A stretch of DNA of 64,000 nucleotides from an archaeon. Lineage in GTDB: Archaea; Nanobdellota; Nanobdellia; SCGC-AAA011-G17; GW2011-AR17. Position 1 is the stretch's first letter; each line of letters opens with the position of its first letter. The notes beneath the pieces were generated by a model that did not search any database, had not been told where the DNA came from, and saw only the letters and a list, made by a program, of their open reading frames with translations. The DNA is taken from the NCBI GenBank assembly GCA_018692925.1, contig JABHLH010000014.1, positions 47,831 through 111,830 on the forward strand, given 5' to 3'. Below, one piece after another: positions 16,428-25,396 of this stretch. The position numbers and the translations under genes were made by a program.

Positions 16428-17047
16428 TTTGAATTTCCTATTTGGACTAGCCCATACTCTTGATTATTTTCTCCCCAAAAAGCTTCGAATCTGTCTGCAA
16501 AACTCATACCTTGTATATAACCTAAACTTTTAGTTTTGTCTTCAAGAACACGATCTCCAAAAGATATACCTCTATCATTACCACATGTCATTTGAAGAAA
16601 ATATCCTGTTTTTAATGGTAAATCTTTCATCCATTCTTTTAAATCAATTGTGGTAACTACTCCATCTTTTGCTGACCATGAAGATCTAGAACCTTGTCCA
16701 ACAACTACAATACTTTGATAGGTATCATTTTCTAATACCTCTCTTAAATCTCTGCTTGTAGCGTTATGTTTAAAATCAAGTCTAATATCTCTTTCAGTAA
16801 AAAAATCTGAAATTTTCCCTTTATTTCCTAAAGTAAGATTTGCGAATTCAATTAAAGTTGGTTCATAAATTAAAGCAATTGCTTTTTCATTGCCACTAGT
16901 TTCTTTTATATTTTTTTGTGATTGATATGTGTTATATAATAATCCTGGAAAAGCTAATGGCCCAAGTTGTAATAAACTTAAAGGATTTAATCCTAGAACA
17001 AATTCGGAATATATTTCTAATTTAATTTTTCGAGGATATTCTATCAT
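16424..17047 (-). CDS. Caspase-fold-like protein in the kinase operon
   Basis: 207 aa, no certain family. The centre reads SIVVVGQGSRSSW and later YFLQMTCGNDRG. This matches the spacing of clan CD (caspase/CHAT-like) peptidases, where a His-Gly-containing strand end and a Cys strand end form the dyad; here the His position is Gln, so it may be an inactive member. The same VVxG(H/Q)G...W and FLxxTCG pair occurs in the protein at 58901. It overlaps both kinase genes by 4 nt. Function unknown. Confidence 0.45.
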   Translation of the reverse strand: MIEYPRKIKLEIYSEFVLGLNPLSLLQLGPLAFPGLLYNTYQSQKNIKETSGNEKAIALIYEPTLIEFANLTLGNKGKISDFFTERDIRLDFKHNATSRDLREVLENDTYQSIVVVGQGSRSSWSAKDGVVTTIDLKEWMKDLPLKTGYFLQMTCGNDRGISFGDRVLEDKTKSLGYIQGMSFADRFEAFWGENNQEYGLVQIGNSK

Positions 17048-19128
17048 TGTCTCACCTTCTGTGCCATTCTAGCTTTTCTTAATCTTTCTGTGTCTTGTTC
17101 TGTAGCTTTTCTTAATCTTTTCTTTTCTTGTTCAAAATTATTAGTTGTAGTTCTTACTGGTCCTGTAACTTCTACTGGATCAAAAGTAATTTCTGGTGTA
17201 GAATCCGAAAAAGTTAACTTTGGTGTAGGATCAGAAACTACTATTGGTTCTTGTGTAGAAACTTTTGTTTGATCTTCAAAAAATTCAGAAGTATCTTCAA
17301 GTTCTGTTTTAGAATCTGGTAACATTGCTCTTAATGAATTATATAATTTAGATGGATCTCTTTTAAATTTTTTAAAAGTTCTTTTTACTTCTTTAGGAAA
17401 ACCTTCAAAGTTAAAATTATCAAGTTCTTCTTTTGTGCTTACTCCTGTAGATAGTACATAGTTATCCTGGTGGTTAACTTGTTTTGAATATGAAAAAATA
17501 AATTGCTGCCCATTTGTAGAGATATTTAGATATCTTCCAAGATTATTATATCTTTCAATTTTTATTCTAAAAAGATCATTTGATTTTATTTCAAAATCTA
17601 TTTTAAATTTTTTATAATTTTTATTGTAACTTTCTAAAATAAAATCATGATATGCTTGACTATCAAAATTTTCTCCTAATCTAACTCCTTCTGGTAACTT
17701 TGCAGTTTCAATTCTATCTTCTAAAGATTTAATTTTTTTCCTTCTTTTGAGATAATTTGATATTGTGAATTTAGTATGTATTGCAGTTAATGTTAATAAT
17801 GCAGCAAATGGAATAATTACATCATCTACACTATTATATAAATAATAACCAGCTGTAGAAATAGCTCCTGTTAAACCTAATTGTATTGGAAGTTTTTTTC
17901 TATCTCTAGATCTTTCTTTTATTAAATCTAATCTTTGTTCTTCTAATTTTCTTACTTCAGTACCGTATTGTTCTTCGGTGTCAAGTAAGTGTAAATCTCT
18001 TTTGACTTGTTTATATTGTATTTTAAACTCCCCGAATATTGCTTTATCTATTATACTTAAACCTCCAACAATTCCTCCCGTAACTAAACTTGCTTTTAAC
18101 AAACTATGTTCAACAGAATAAACTATTGGGAATGATACTAAAGAGAAAATTTGTAATAAATTAAGCATAGAGATGGGAAAATTTAAAGCTTTTAATTTAC
18201 TTTCTTTCTTTTTAAGATCATTTCTTAGTGATGCATAATCTTTTCCTTCAACTACAGCTATTTCTTTTATTTCTTCATCAACTATTTCTTCTAAATTAAA
18301 ATCAAAATCATTTCTTATGTCTATTGCAGTATGATATCTTTGTTTTTGTTCAGGATGAACCATTTTTTCAATTACATTTCTAAATTCTTCTGGTATCCAT
18401 TCTGGCATTTTATATGGATTACTACCTCTAAATCTACTATCACTTAGTTCATTTGGTATTTCTCCAAGTAATGCTTCTGTTGCAGTAAATCCTAAAGCAT
18501 AATAATCCCCGTCTGGAGAAGTACTTCCAAGTAAAGCTTCTGGACTCTGGTATGATTTTGTTCCTGCTGCTGTGTATCTAGTTGTTTGATTAGAAGTTGA
18601 TTTTGATGTGTCTAAATCAATTAATGTAACATTGCCTTCATCATCAACAATAATGTGTTCTGGTTTTATATCTCTGTGGCAAACTGTTTTTACTTTTGGA
18701 TGTTGTGATTCATCATGTAAATATTCTAAAGCTTCTACAGTTTTACCAATAATTGGAGCTAATTCTTCTGGAGATATTGTTCCATCTTCTTCAATAATTT
18801 CTTTTAATGATCTTCCTTTTGCATATTCTTTTACAACTACAAACATACTTTGATCTGGAATATCAATAATTTCTTTTACGGTTTGAATACTAGGATGGTC
18901 TAAATGTTGTGAAATATCAATTCCCCTTTTTAGATCTTTTAATTCTTCAATATATGGTGTTAAACTTAATCTTCTTTGGATTACTTTTCCTGTGTATGTT
19001 TTTCCATCACCATTTTCTAATTGTAAAACAAGTCCTTGTCCACCTTCTCCGATTACTCCTGTAATATTATAATGGTTAATAGTTTGATCTTGAAACATTG
19101 CAGTTATTTGTGTTGGTAAAGTTGTCAT
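17044..19128 (-). CDS. Membrane-linked Ser/Thr protein kinase
   Basis: 694 aa. Kinase domain at about residues 18-275 with a good glycine loop (GVIGEGGQG), ATP-lysine (TGKVIQ), a canonical HRDIKPEH catalytic loop, DLD in place of DFG, and a GTKSYQSPEAL activation/APE-like segment. Hydrophobic segments at about 315-360 and 410-445 are probable membrane helices. The rest includes a basic region and a Pro/Thr-rich tail ending in Arg/Lys-rich helices. Catalytic residues look complete, unlike the partner kinase downstream. Overlaps of 4 nt on both sides show a tightly coupled operon. Confidence 0.88.
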   Translation of the reverse strand: MTTLPTQITAMFQDQTINHYNITGVIGEGGQGLVLQLENGDGKTYTGKVIQRRLSLTPYIEELKDLKRGIDISQHLDHPSIQTVKEIIDIPDQSMFVVVKEYAKGRSLKEIIEEDGTISPEELAPIIGKTVEALEYLHDESQHPKVKTVCHRDIKPEHIIVDDEGNVTLIDLDTSKSTSNQTTRYTAAGTKSYQSPEALLGSTSPDGDYYALGFTATEALLGEIPNELSDSRFRGSNPYKMPEWIPEEFRNVIEKMVHPEQKQRYHTAIDIRNDFDFNLEEIVDEEIKEIAVVEGKDYASLRNDLKKKESKLKALNFPISMLNLLQIFSLVSFPIVYSVEHSLLKASLVTGGIVGGLSIIDKAIFGEFKIQYKQVKRDLHLLDTEEQYGTEVRKLEEQRLDLIKERSRDRKKLPIQLGLTGAISTAGYYLYNSVDDVIIPFAALLTLTAIHTKFTISNYLKRRKKIKSLEDRIETAKLPEGVRLGENFDSQAYHDFILESYNKNYKKFKIDFEIKSNDLFRIKIERYNNLGRYLNISTNGQQFIFSYSKQVNHQDNYVLSTGVSTKEELDNFNFEGFPKEVKRTFKKFKRDPSKLYNSLRAMLPDSKTELEDTSEFFEDQTKVSTQEPIVVSDPTPKLTFSDSTPEITFDPVEVTGPVRTTTNNFEQEKKRLRKATEQDTERLRKARMAQKVRQ

Positions 19129-19754
19129 TCTAACTTTACCTCCAAGTTTGTAATTTGTTCATATACATTTGAAACAAAATTATTTGGTACATGATCATAA
19201 ATATTTTCCATTAAATTTAAAGATAAGAATGCTAAACCTGCAGCAATAGCTAATTTATTCAATGGTGTTTGTTTTTTTAAAAAATTAGGATATGATTTTC
19301 TTTCACATTTTTCTAAACTTGTTAAATCTCTAAATGCATCTACAGCATAACCCATTGGGATCCCATTAGCTGCTCCTAAAACTACAGAACATGCAGAACC
19401 AATTGCAATTTTTCCCCAATCAGTTTCACCTGAGTAGTAATATAATGGTGGTGAAATAATTATATTAAAAACACCAGTATAAGCCATATCATGAAGTGTT
19501 TGTTTTTTTTCAGAACTTTGATCTGTGATTTTAAAAGCATATCTCCATAAATCTCTTCCTCTTCCATAAACAGTACCTAAACCTAGATAAGCTAATTTTG
19601 ATGCATTTATTCTAGTATCTAATGAAACTTCATCAGTCATTCCAGCAACACCAACTTCATATAATGCAAAGAATGGATTGGATTCAATTAACAAAGCAGT
19701 AGTATCTGTTAAATGATATCTCAATTGTTTTGAAAGTTTGGAGATTTTAATCAT
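19125..19754 (-). CDS. AlaE-like (L-alanine exporter family) membrane protein
   Basis: 209 aa. The run LTDTTALL...GMTDEVSLDTRINASK...YGRGRDLWRYAF...HDMAYTGVFNIIISPPLYYYSGETDW...GAANGIPMGYAVDAFRDL follows the pattern I recall for bacterial AlaE (conserved DT, GM-E-S-R, YG-RD, GxxxGxxxD-R). AlaE exports L-alanine. There are about four membrane helices, and a C-terminal extension of about 50 residues adds a further one. Placement ahead of two kinases suggests a transported or sensed small molecule; that is inference. Confidence 0.6.
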   Translation of the reverse strand: MIKISKLSKQLRYHLTDTTALLIESNPFFALYEVGVAGMTDEVSLDTRINASKLAYLGLGTVYGRGRDLWRYAFKITDQSSEKKQTLHDMAYTGVFNIIISPPLYYYSGETDWGKIAIGSACSVVLGAANGIPMGYAVDAFRDLTSLEKCERKSYPNFLKKQTPLNKLAIAAGLAFLSLNLMENIYDHVPNNFVSNVYEQITNLEVKLE

Positions 19755-19887
19755 TTTCTTCCTCCAATAACTTATTTAATGCAAATTCTACTACATGACT
19801 TCTATTCCTGAAAATCTTTTTTTTTAGCTCTTTTTCTATCTTTTTTAGAACTTCTTTATCCACTGTAACTGAGAGTTTTTGCTTCAT
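19747..19887 (-). CDS. Small ribbon-helix-helix (CopG-like) regulator
   Basis: 46-aa ORF absent from the supplied track. It begins MKQKLSVTVDKEVLKKIE, has a basic turn (KKIFRNRSHVVEFALNKLL) and ends EEEND. A beta strand, two helices and the (N)RSHVVE turn are typical of ribbon-helix-helix DNA-binding proteins. It overlaps the AlaE-like gene by 8 nt and follows a TATA box 27 nt upstream. It is therefore the first gene of the kinase operon and probably its autoregulator. Confidence 0.78.
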   Translation of the reverse strand: MKQKLSVTVDKEVLKKIEKELKKKIFRNRSHVVEFALNKLLEEEND

Positions 19888-19913
19888 CCTATTAAATCCG
19901 ATTTTAGGCGATG

Positions 19914-19920
19914 TTTATAA
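19914..19920 (-). promoter_or_regulatory. TATA box of the kinase operon
   Basis: TTATAAA on the minus strand, 27 nt before the ATG at 19887. It gives a leaderless start for the ribbon-helix-helix gene and is the only clear promoter for the five overlapping genes. Confidence 0.55.
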
Positions 19921-19937
19921 GACTTTTTGTTTAGAAT

Positions 19938-21647
19938 TTAGCTAGTACAAGCCCTTACAAAACCTAAAAACATAGGAGAAGGATCATCTAATCTTGATTT
20001 GAATTCTGGATGTCCTTGAGTTGCTAAGAAAAATTTATGTGAAGGTAATTCTATGAACTCCATTAATTTCATATTATCAGATTCTCTAATGTGATGTCCT
20101 GAGAAAACCATGCCTTTTTCTTCAAACCTTTCAACATATTTAGGAGAAACTTCCCATCTGTGTCTGTGTCTCTCTAAAATTACATTATCAGTAGTTTCTA
20201 AATTTCCAAGTCTTTCACTAGAAGTTTTATTAATTATCTCTTGATCTTTTTCTAATCTTTGAGTCTCTTCATAAAGCTTGTATGTTTGTGAATCCTTTTT
20301 CAGAATTGCAGCATAAGCACCTAGTCTCATTGTCCCACCATAATCTTTGTTCTTCATTAACTCTTTTTGTGCAGGTAAAATGTCTATAACAGGATGTGGT
20401 GTGTCTGGATTTACTTCAGATGTGTTTGCATTTTCTAAATTTAAAATATTTCTTGCAAATTCTATTAAAGCCATTTGCATTCCATAACAGATACCTAAGT
20501 AAGGAATATTATTTTCTCTAGCAAATTGTGCTGCCTTAATTTTTCCTTCAACACCTGATGATCCAAAACCACCTGGAACTAAAATTCCTTGGTATTCTTT
20601 TAATTTTTCTAACTCTGAAGGATTTTTTTCTAAATCTTTTGCATTTACCCAAATAATTTCTACTTTTACATTTAAGTTTGCACCAGCATGAATTAATGCT
20701 TGGTTAATTGATACATAAGAATCAGTTAAAGTGAAATTTCCAACATCAACATATTTTCCAACAATTGCAATTTTAATCTTTTTAGCTGGGTTTACAATAT
20801 TGCTTACTAACTTTTCCCACTCTTCCCAATTAGGATTTGCTTTTGGATATAAATTACATTTTTTTAATATTTTTAGACCTACATTTTCTTTTTCTAAGTC
20901 TAATGGTACCCTATAAATAGTGTCAATATCTGGTTCTGAAATAATTGATTCACTTGGAATGTTTGCTGAAGATTCTATTTTTCTTCTTCGAATATCATCC
21001 AAAGGAAATGGTCCTCTACAGAAAATTAAATCTGGAAAAATACCTGCAGCTTCACTTAACAATTTAATCGCTTGTTGAGTTGGCTTTGTTTTCATTTCTT
21101 CCATGTGTCTTGGAACAAGAAGGTAAGTAACAAGAACATAAAGAACATTTTCTTTTCCAAACTTTCTTTCTAAAGCTTTCATAGCAAATAAGAAAGGAAC
21201 ATTTTCATAATCTCCAATAGTACCACCAACTTCAATAATTGCAAAATCAAATCCCTTTGAAGATTCTAGTACCCTTTTTTGTATTTCTTCAGGAATGTGA
21301 GGAATAATTTGTACAGTTTTACCAAGATATTCACCTTTTCTTTCTTTTTCAATAACAGTTCTATAAACTTGGCCTGTTGTAATGTTATGTGATTTTGGAA
21401 TGTTTTGATCTAAGAATCTTTCATAGTTACCTAAGTCTTGGTCAATTTCTCCACCATCATCAGTAACCCAGACTTCTCCATGTTCAGTTGGTCTTAAGGT
21501 ACCAGCATCGCAGTTCATGTATGGATCAATTTTAATTGCTGTAACAGAATAGCCATATTTTTGAAGAATTTTACCTATAGAAGCTGATGAGACACCTTTG
21601 CCAACACCACTAATAACACCACCTACAACAACTATGAATTTAGTCAT
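19938..21647 (-). CDS. pyrG: CTP synthase
   Basis: 569 aa, full length. It amidates UTP to CTP using glutamine. The synthetase domain (VVGGVISGVGKGVSSASIG, then IDPYMNCDAGT) occupies the first half and the class I glutamine amidotransferase domain the second half, with the catalytic cysteine in GICYGMQMA and the His-Glu pair in GHPEFKS. It is monocistronic by spacing. Confidence 0.97.
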   Translation of the reverse strand: MTKFIVVVGGVISGVGKGVSSASIGKILQKYGYSVTAIKIDPYMNCDAGTLRPTEHGEVWVTDDGGEIDQDLGNYERFLDQNIPKSHNITTGQVYRTVIEKERKGEYLGKTVQIIPHIPEEIQKRVLESSKGFDFAIIEVGGTIGDYENVPFLFAMKALERKFGKENVLYVLVTYLLVPRHMEEMKTKPTQQAIKLLSEAAGIFPDLIFCRGPFPLDDIRRRKIESSANIPSESIISEPDIDTIYRVPLDLEKENVGLKILKKCNLYPKANPNWEEWEKLVSNIVNPAKKIKIAIVGKYVDVGNFTLTDSYVSINQALIHAGANLNVKVEIIWVNAKDLEKNPSELEKLKEYQGILVPGGFGSSGVEGKIKAAQFARENNIPYLGICYGMQMALIEFARNILNLENANTSEVNPDTPHPVIDILPAQKELMKNKDYGGTMRLGAYAAILKKDSQTYKLYEETQRLEKDQEIINKTSSERLGNLETTDNVILERHRHRWEVSPKYVERFEEKGMVFSGHHIRESDNMKLMEFIELPSHKFFLATQGHPEFKSRLDDPSPMFLGFVRACTS

Positions 21648-21734
21648 GTATTAAGATATGGGAGTAAAGAGTTTTTAAAGAAAGTTGTTTTGGGTTGTAT
21701 ATTTTTGAGAAAGTTTATTAACTAGTTATTAAAA

Positions 21735-22298
21735 ATGAGGTTTATGGCTGAAGATATTGTTGAATTAAGGAGAAGAGTGATTTCTGATTTAAATGATTCA
21801 GATTATGAATTTGGTGGATATGTACTAGGAAGGACATCAAGTTTGTATAGAGCTGTTAGTGAGTTTTCAAATGGATTAGAAAAAAATGAAGGATTTAAAT
21901 TATTAAGTTCAGCTTTAATTTTTTATAACCCTGAGAAATTTGATATATTAAAAACTGAATTTAATTATAGTCAAAGAAATATTGATGATATTAGAGCTAT
22001 TACTGAAAGTGCTGTATATACTCAATCCCCTTCTAATGGAACTGAAAGATTATTTTGTGATGCTGTTGCTTCAGAATTATCAAGAGAAGATTATTTTATG
22101 TATAATGGAATTAAAAGAAAAATGCTCTCTAATGAAGAAATAGTATTTTCAAATGTTCAATGGTTTAGTCTTTTAAGAGATCTATTTTTGGATCATGAGT
22201 ATTTTACAAGATTTGGGAAAACTCGTTTTGAAGAAGGGAAAAAAATAAACTTAGCAAAAATATTAACAAAACTTAGACAGGAAGAATTAAAAAGTTGA
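21735..22298 (+). CDS. Hypothetical protein
   Basis: 187 aa, unknown. The ATG at 21735 or a second in-frame ATG at 21744 (MAEDIVELRRRV) could be the start. Acidic, helical and free of signal or membrane segments; two copies of an aromatic pattern (FEFGGYVLG-like and YFTRFGKTRF) are the only marks. It ends 18 nt before the UDG gene, so the two are probably co-transcribed. Confidence 0.55.
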   Translation: MRFMAEDIVELRRRVISDLNDSDYEFGGYVLGRTSSLYRAVSEFSNGLEKNEGFKLLSSALIFYNPEKFDILKTEFNYSQRNIDDIRAITESAVYTQSPSNGTERLFCDAVASELSREDYFMYNGIKRKMLSNEEIVFSNVQWFSLLRDLFLDHEYFTRFGKTRFEEGKKINLAKILTKLRQEELKS

Positions 22299-22316
22299 AG
22301 AAAATATTTAATTATT

Positions 22317-22868
22317 ATGTTTGATAAATTGAAAGAAGAATATTCTAAATGTGAAAAATGTTCAGCTCTTCTTAATAGTAGGAGCCAAGTTGTTTTTGGT
22401 TCAGGTAATAAAAATTCTAAAATTTTATTTATTGGTGAAGCTCCTGGAGCTAATGAGGATAAAAAAGGTGTGCCTTTTTGTGGTATGTCTGGAAAGATTT
22501 TAACTGAATTATTAAATCATGTTGGTTTAGAAAGAGAAGATATTTTTATTACAAATACAATTTTATGCAAACCAGATAAAAATAGAAATCCAAGAAAAGA
22601 TGAAGTTGAGAATTGTAGAAATAGATTAGATCAACTAATTTCTATAATGAATCCTGATGTAATTGTAACAATTGGTAATTTTGCAACTGAGAGAATTATT
22701 AATAAAAAAGAGATTCGGTCGATTAGAGGCCAAATTTTTGATTTAAATGGAAGAACTGTAATTCCTGTTGTACATCCTGCTGCATATATTTATTCTGGAA
22801 GAAATCCTTCAATGTTTGAAGAAATGAAAGAGGATTTTGAACTAATTGCCTCTTTAGTTAAAAAATAG
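22317..22868 (+). CDS. Family 4 uracil-DNA glycosylase
   Basis: 183-aa iron-sulfur UDG that removes uracil from DNA. Motif 1 GEAPGANED and motif 2 HPAAYIYSGR are intact. Four cysteines (CEKC at the N terminus and two in the ILCKPD...NCRN stretch) fit the 4Fe-4S ligands of this family, common in archaea and thermophiles. Length is normal. Confidence 0.93.
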   Translation: MFDKLKEEYSKCEKCSALLNSRSQVVFGSGNKNSKILFIGEAPGANEDKKGVPFCGMSGKILTELLNHVGLEREDIFITNTILCKPDKNRNPRKDEVENCRNRLDQLISIMNPDVIVTIGNFATERIINKKEIRSIRGQIFDLNGRTVIPVVHPAAYIYSGRNPSMFEEMKEDFELIASLVKK

Positions 22869-22931
22869 ATATAATCTTTTAAGAACTCTTCAATCAATGT
22901 TTTTATAAAGGATCATTTTATTTTTTTTAAT

Positions 22932-24044
22932 ATGGCTGATGATTATTATAAAGGTACAAGATTTGTTTTCGTAGATCAATTAGATTTAGGAATGATATTT
23001 TTAAAACAAACTTCAAGTGAATTACTTAATGGATCTTTTGATCGTGCAGATTCAAATTTTAGAATTGCACAAAGATTTATTGATCAAGAACAAATTGATA
23101 ATTATATTGCTCATTTAGTTAGAACAGGTATGTCTTTGTATAATCAAAAAGATCCTATCACAGCTGAAAACATATTAACTGGAGCTGTTAATTTTTCTAC
23201 TTCAAGTTCTGAAGATATAACTCTTTTAGTAAAAAGTTATTTAGAAAGGAGTTTAACAAGATTTGAACAAGATAAGAATTTAGAAGGGGTTTCTGATCTT
23301 GAAAAAGTTTTAGAAAATACTAATGAAGAACCTTTAAGTGATTTTTTATTTGAAGCTAGAGTATCAAGTTATGGTTTATTTGGTAATTTTTATCTTAAGA
23401 ATTTTAAAGATCATAAAAACTCTTTATCTAGTTATAATAATAGTCTTGATTTAATTCATGATAGAGAAAATCTTTCTAATAAGGAGAGAATTTTATTATA
23501 TTTCTCTAATGCAATGATTTTAAGAGAAGCTTTAACTTATTTAGATAATACTGATGATTTAAAATTTGCAGAAGGATTTATTAATTGCTATAGAAAAAAT
23601 GGAGCTTATTCATATTCTCTAATGGAAAAATTAAGTTCTGAAGAAATTTCTCCAGAGCTTATACAGATTATTCATAAATTAGGTGCAGAATTATTTTTAG
23701 GAAGTTTAAAAAGTTCTAGATTATATTTGAGAATGTCAAGGAGTCAAGATATTTTAGGTAGTAAAAAACAAGGATATTGGGAAATTGCGACTAGAATTAT
23801 CGAGGGTTATAATAATATGGAAAAAGATTTTAATGCTTATGTAAGAATAGGTCAAGAATTGAGTGGAGTAGAAGATTTACATGCAAAAAAATTCTTATTG
23901 ATGGCTAAAGATTTATATGATTCTTCTGAAGATCCTAAAAATGAATTTCATCCTGATCATTTAGATATATATGAAGTATTAGCTCAAGTGCATGATATTA
24001 GTCCTGCATTGAATCCTTGGGGAATATCTATTGATAATACTTAA
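22932..24044 (+). CDS. Helical repeat (TPR-like) hypothetical protein
   Basis: 370 aa, almost wholly helical. Pairs of helices with alternating aromatic and small residues (NGSFDRADSNFRIAQRFI, DHKNSLSSYNNSLDLI) look like degenerate TPR units, suggesting a protein-binding scaffold. No signal peptide. It converges with the small gene at 24041, overlapping by 4 nt. No precise function. Confidence 0.55.
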   Translation: MADDYYKGTRFVFVDQLDLGMIFLKQTSSELLNGSFDRADSNFRIAQRFIDQEQIDNYIAHLVRTGMSLYNQKDPITAENILTGAVNFSTSSSEDITLLVKSYLERSLTRFEQDKNLEGVSDLEKVLENTNEEPLSDFLFEARVSSYGLFGNFYLKNFKDHKNSLSSYNNSLDLIHDRENLSNKERILLYFSNAMILREALTYLDNTDDLKFAEGFINCYRKNGAYSYSLMEKLSSEEISPELIQIIHKLGAELFLGSLKSSRLYLRMSRSQDILGSKKQGYWEIATRIIEGYNNMEKDFNAYVRIGQELSGVEDLHAKKFLLMAKDLYDSSEDPKNEFHPDHLDIYEVLAQVHDISPALNPWGISIDNT

Positions 24045-24274
24045 AATCTTCTTCCAGATAATAATTCAGCCATTTTTCCAGACATATCTTCGTAAGGAAT
24101 AACCCTACATCCGCCACCTGTTTTTGAAACATTTTTTTTAGGTTCTTCTTTTTTGGTTTCTTGAGAAATAGGTTTTCCTTCTCTGTGAGCAATTAGTTTT
24201 TGTAATGCTTCAACTAATTTCTTTAGATTGTCTAAACTTTCATTTTCTGTATCAAAACTTATTTTTACTTGCAT
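24041..24274 (-). CDS. Small conserved-looking archaeal protein
   Basis: 77 aa: an N-terminal helix pair (NESLDNLKKLVEALQKLI), a Lys/Glu-rich linker and a short C-terminal segment with a GGGCRVIPYEDMSGKM core. No known motif. The start is within 90 nt of the divergent ferredoxin gene, so the two share a regulatory region. Confidence 0.55.
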   Translation of the reverse strand: MQVKISFDTENESLDNLKKLVEALQKLIAHREGKPISQETKKEEPKKNVSKTGGGCRVIPYEDMSGKMAELLSGRRF

Positions 24275-24329
24275 TTTTTATATCTGGGTGTTAGTTATTA
24301 AAAAAGGTTTTGCTTTTATTTTAGTTAAT

Positions 24330-24338
24330 TTTATATAC
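24330..24338 (+). promoter_or_regulatory. TATA box of the ferredoxin gene
   Basis: TTTTATATA lies about 25-30 nt before the ATG at 24360. This supports that ATG over the TTG used in the ORF track. Confidence 0.5.
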
Positions 24339-24359
24339 TTAAAGAAATGGGATTCTATT

Positions 24360-24608
24360 ATGGCAAAAAAATATACTATTACATTGTATCCAGATAAATG
24401 CATTGGATGTGGTGCATGTGCTGGAGTAGAAGCTGAATTGTTTGAAATGGATGAAGAGACATATATCTCTAAGTTGAAAAGTTCTGTTAAAAAAGAAGAA
24501 GATGGAAAAGAAGTTTGGGTTTTTGAAACTGATGATCCTAAAAATGCTAAAGAAGCTGCAGAAATCTGTCCTGGACAAGCAATTAAAGTTGAAGAGAGTG
24601 AAGAATAA
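24360..24608 (+). CDS. 4Fe-4S ferredoxin
   Basis: 82 aa from the ATG at 24360; the ORF track extends to an upstream TTG through the promoter and is too long. The cluster motif CIGCGACAG plus a later ICPG cysteine (CxxCxxC...CP) gives one 4Fe-4S cluster. It is an electron carrier, a possible partner for the radical SAM enzymes and flavin reductase in this window. Confidence 0.9.
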   Translation: MAKKYTITLYPDKCIGCGACAGVEAELFEMDEETYISKLKSSVKKEEDGKEVWVFETDDPKNAKEAAEICPGQAIKVEESEE

Positions 24609-24664
24609 TTCTTTTTTTATTGTATTATAGTTTCGAAAAACTTATAAAGTAGTAATTATTCTTA

Positions 24665-24683
24665 ATTAGGAATGATTCCTAAT
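24665..24683. promoter_or_regulatory. Fur/PerR-type palindrome over the regulator start codon
   Basis: ATTAGGAAT-G-ATTCCTAAT is a perfect 9-1-9 inverted repeat covering the ATG at 24672. It has the 7-1-7 geometry known for Fur/PerR boxes. Autoregulation of the whole oxidative-stress operon is the likely role. Confidence 0.7.
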
Positions 24684-25064
24684 AAGCAAAGAAGGATAAG
24701 CTTTCAAAGGCAAGAGATATTAAATTATCTGAAGAGTGTTAAGACACATCCAACAGCTGAAATGGTTTATAGTGGAGTGAAAAAAGATATACCTAATGTA
24801 AGTTTAGGTACAGTCTATAGAAACTTAAATATTTTAGCAGAAGATGGAGAAATTCTTAAGTTAGAAATTAATAATGAATTCCATTTTGATGGTGATTTAT
24901 GTAAACATCAACATTGTGTTTGTAATAAATGTGGAAAAATTAAAGATGTATTTCAAGAAGAAATTTCTAAGTATGCTTTGAAGAAAGTTAATGTTAAAGG
25001 TTTTGAAGCAAAATGTGTAAATGTAATCTTTAATGGAATTTGTAATAATTGCGAGGTAAAATAA
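24672..25064 (+). CDS. Fur/PerR-family metal or peroxide regulator
   Basis: 130 aa. Winged helix ([13 protein letters not shown]...[15 protein letters not shown]), then a metal-binding dimerisation domain with [11 protein letters not shown] and CNNC, which gives the structural zinc CxxC pairs. Downstream genes are thioredoxin, peroxiredoxin and superoxide dismutase, so peroxide sensing (PerR-like) is more likely than iron sensing. A perfect palindrome overlaps its own start codon. Confidence 0.9.
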   Translation: MIPNKQRRISFQRQEILNYLKSVKTHPTAEMVYSGVKKDIPNVSLGTVYRNLNILAEDGEILKLEINNEFHFDGDLCKHQHCVCNKCGKIKDVFQEEISKYALKKVNVKGFEAKCVNVIFNGICNNCEVK

Positions 25065-25065
25065 A

Positions 25066-25392
25066 ATGACAGTAAAAAAAATAGAAGAAAATAATTTTGA
25101 AGAAGAAGTTAAAAAATCTAAGATGCCAGTTCTTATTGATTTCTGGGCAGAATGGTGTGGACCATGTAGAATGATGGGACCAATCTTTGAAGAACTAAGT
25201 GAAGATTTTGAAGGGAAATTAATCTTTGCTAAACTAAATATCGACGAAAATAACTCAATTGCTAATGAATTTGGTGTAAGAAGTATTCCAACATTAGTTT
25301 TGGTTAAAGATGGTAAAGAAGTAAATAGAATTACAGGACTTTTACCTAAAGCAGCATTAAAAGCTAAAATTGAGGATTTGTTAAAGGAGTAA
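25066..25392 (+). CDS. trxA: Thioredoxin
   Basis: 108 aa with the WCGPC active site and the cis-proline segment ([13 protein letters not shown]). It starts 1 nt after the Fur gene ends, in the same operon as AhpC, whose disulfide it probably reduces. Normal family length. Confidence 0.95.
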   Translation: MTVKKIEENNFEEEVKKSKMPVLIDFWAEWCGPCRMMGPIFEELSEDFEGKLIFAKLNIDENNSIANEFGVRSIPTLVLVKDGKEVNRITGLLPKAALKAKIEDLLKE

Positions 25393-25396
25393 AAAT

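Noticed and set aside
16424-19754. Plus-strand ORFs opposite the kinase genes
   Set aside because: Short frames without motifs, opposite clearly coding sequence.
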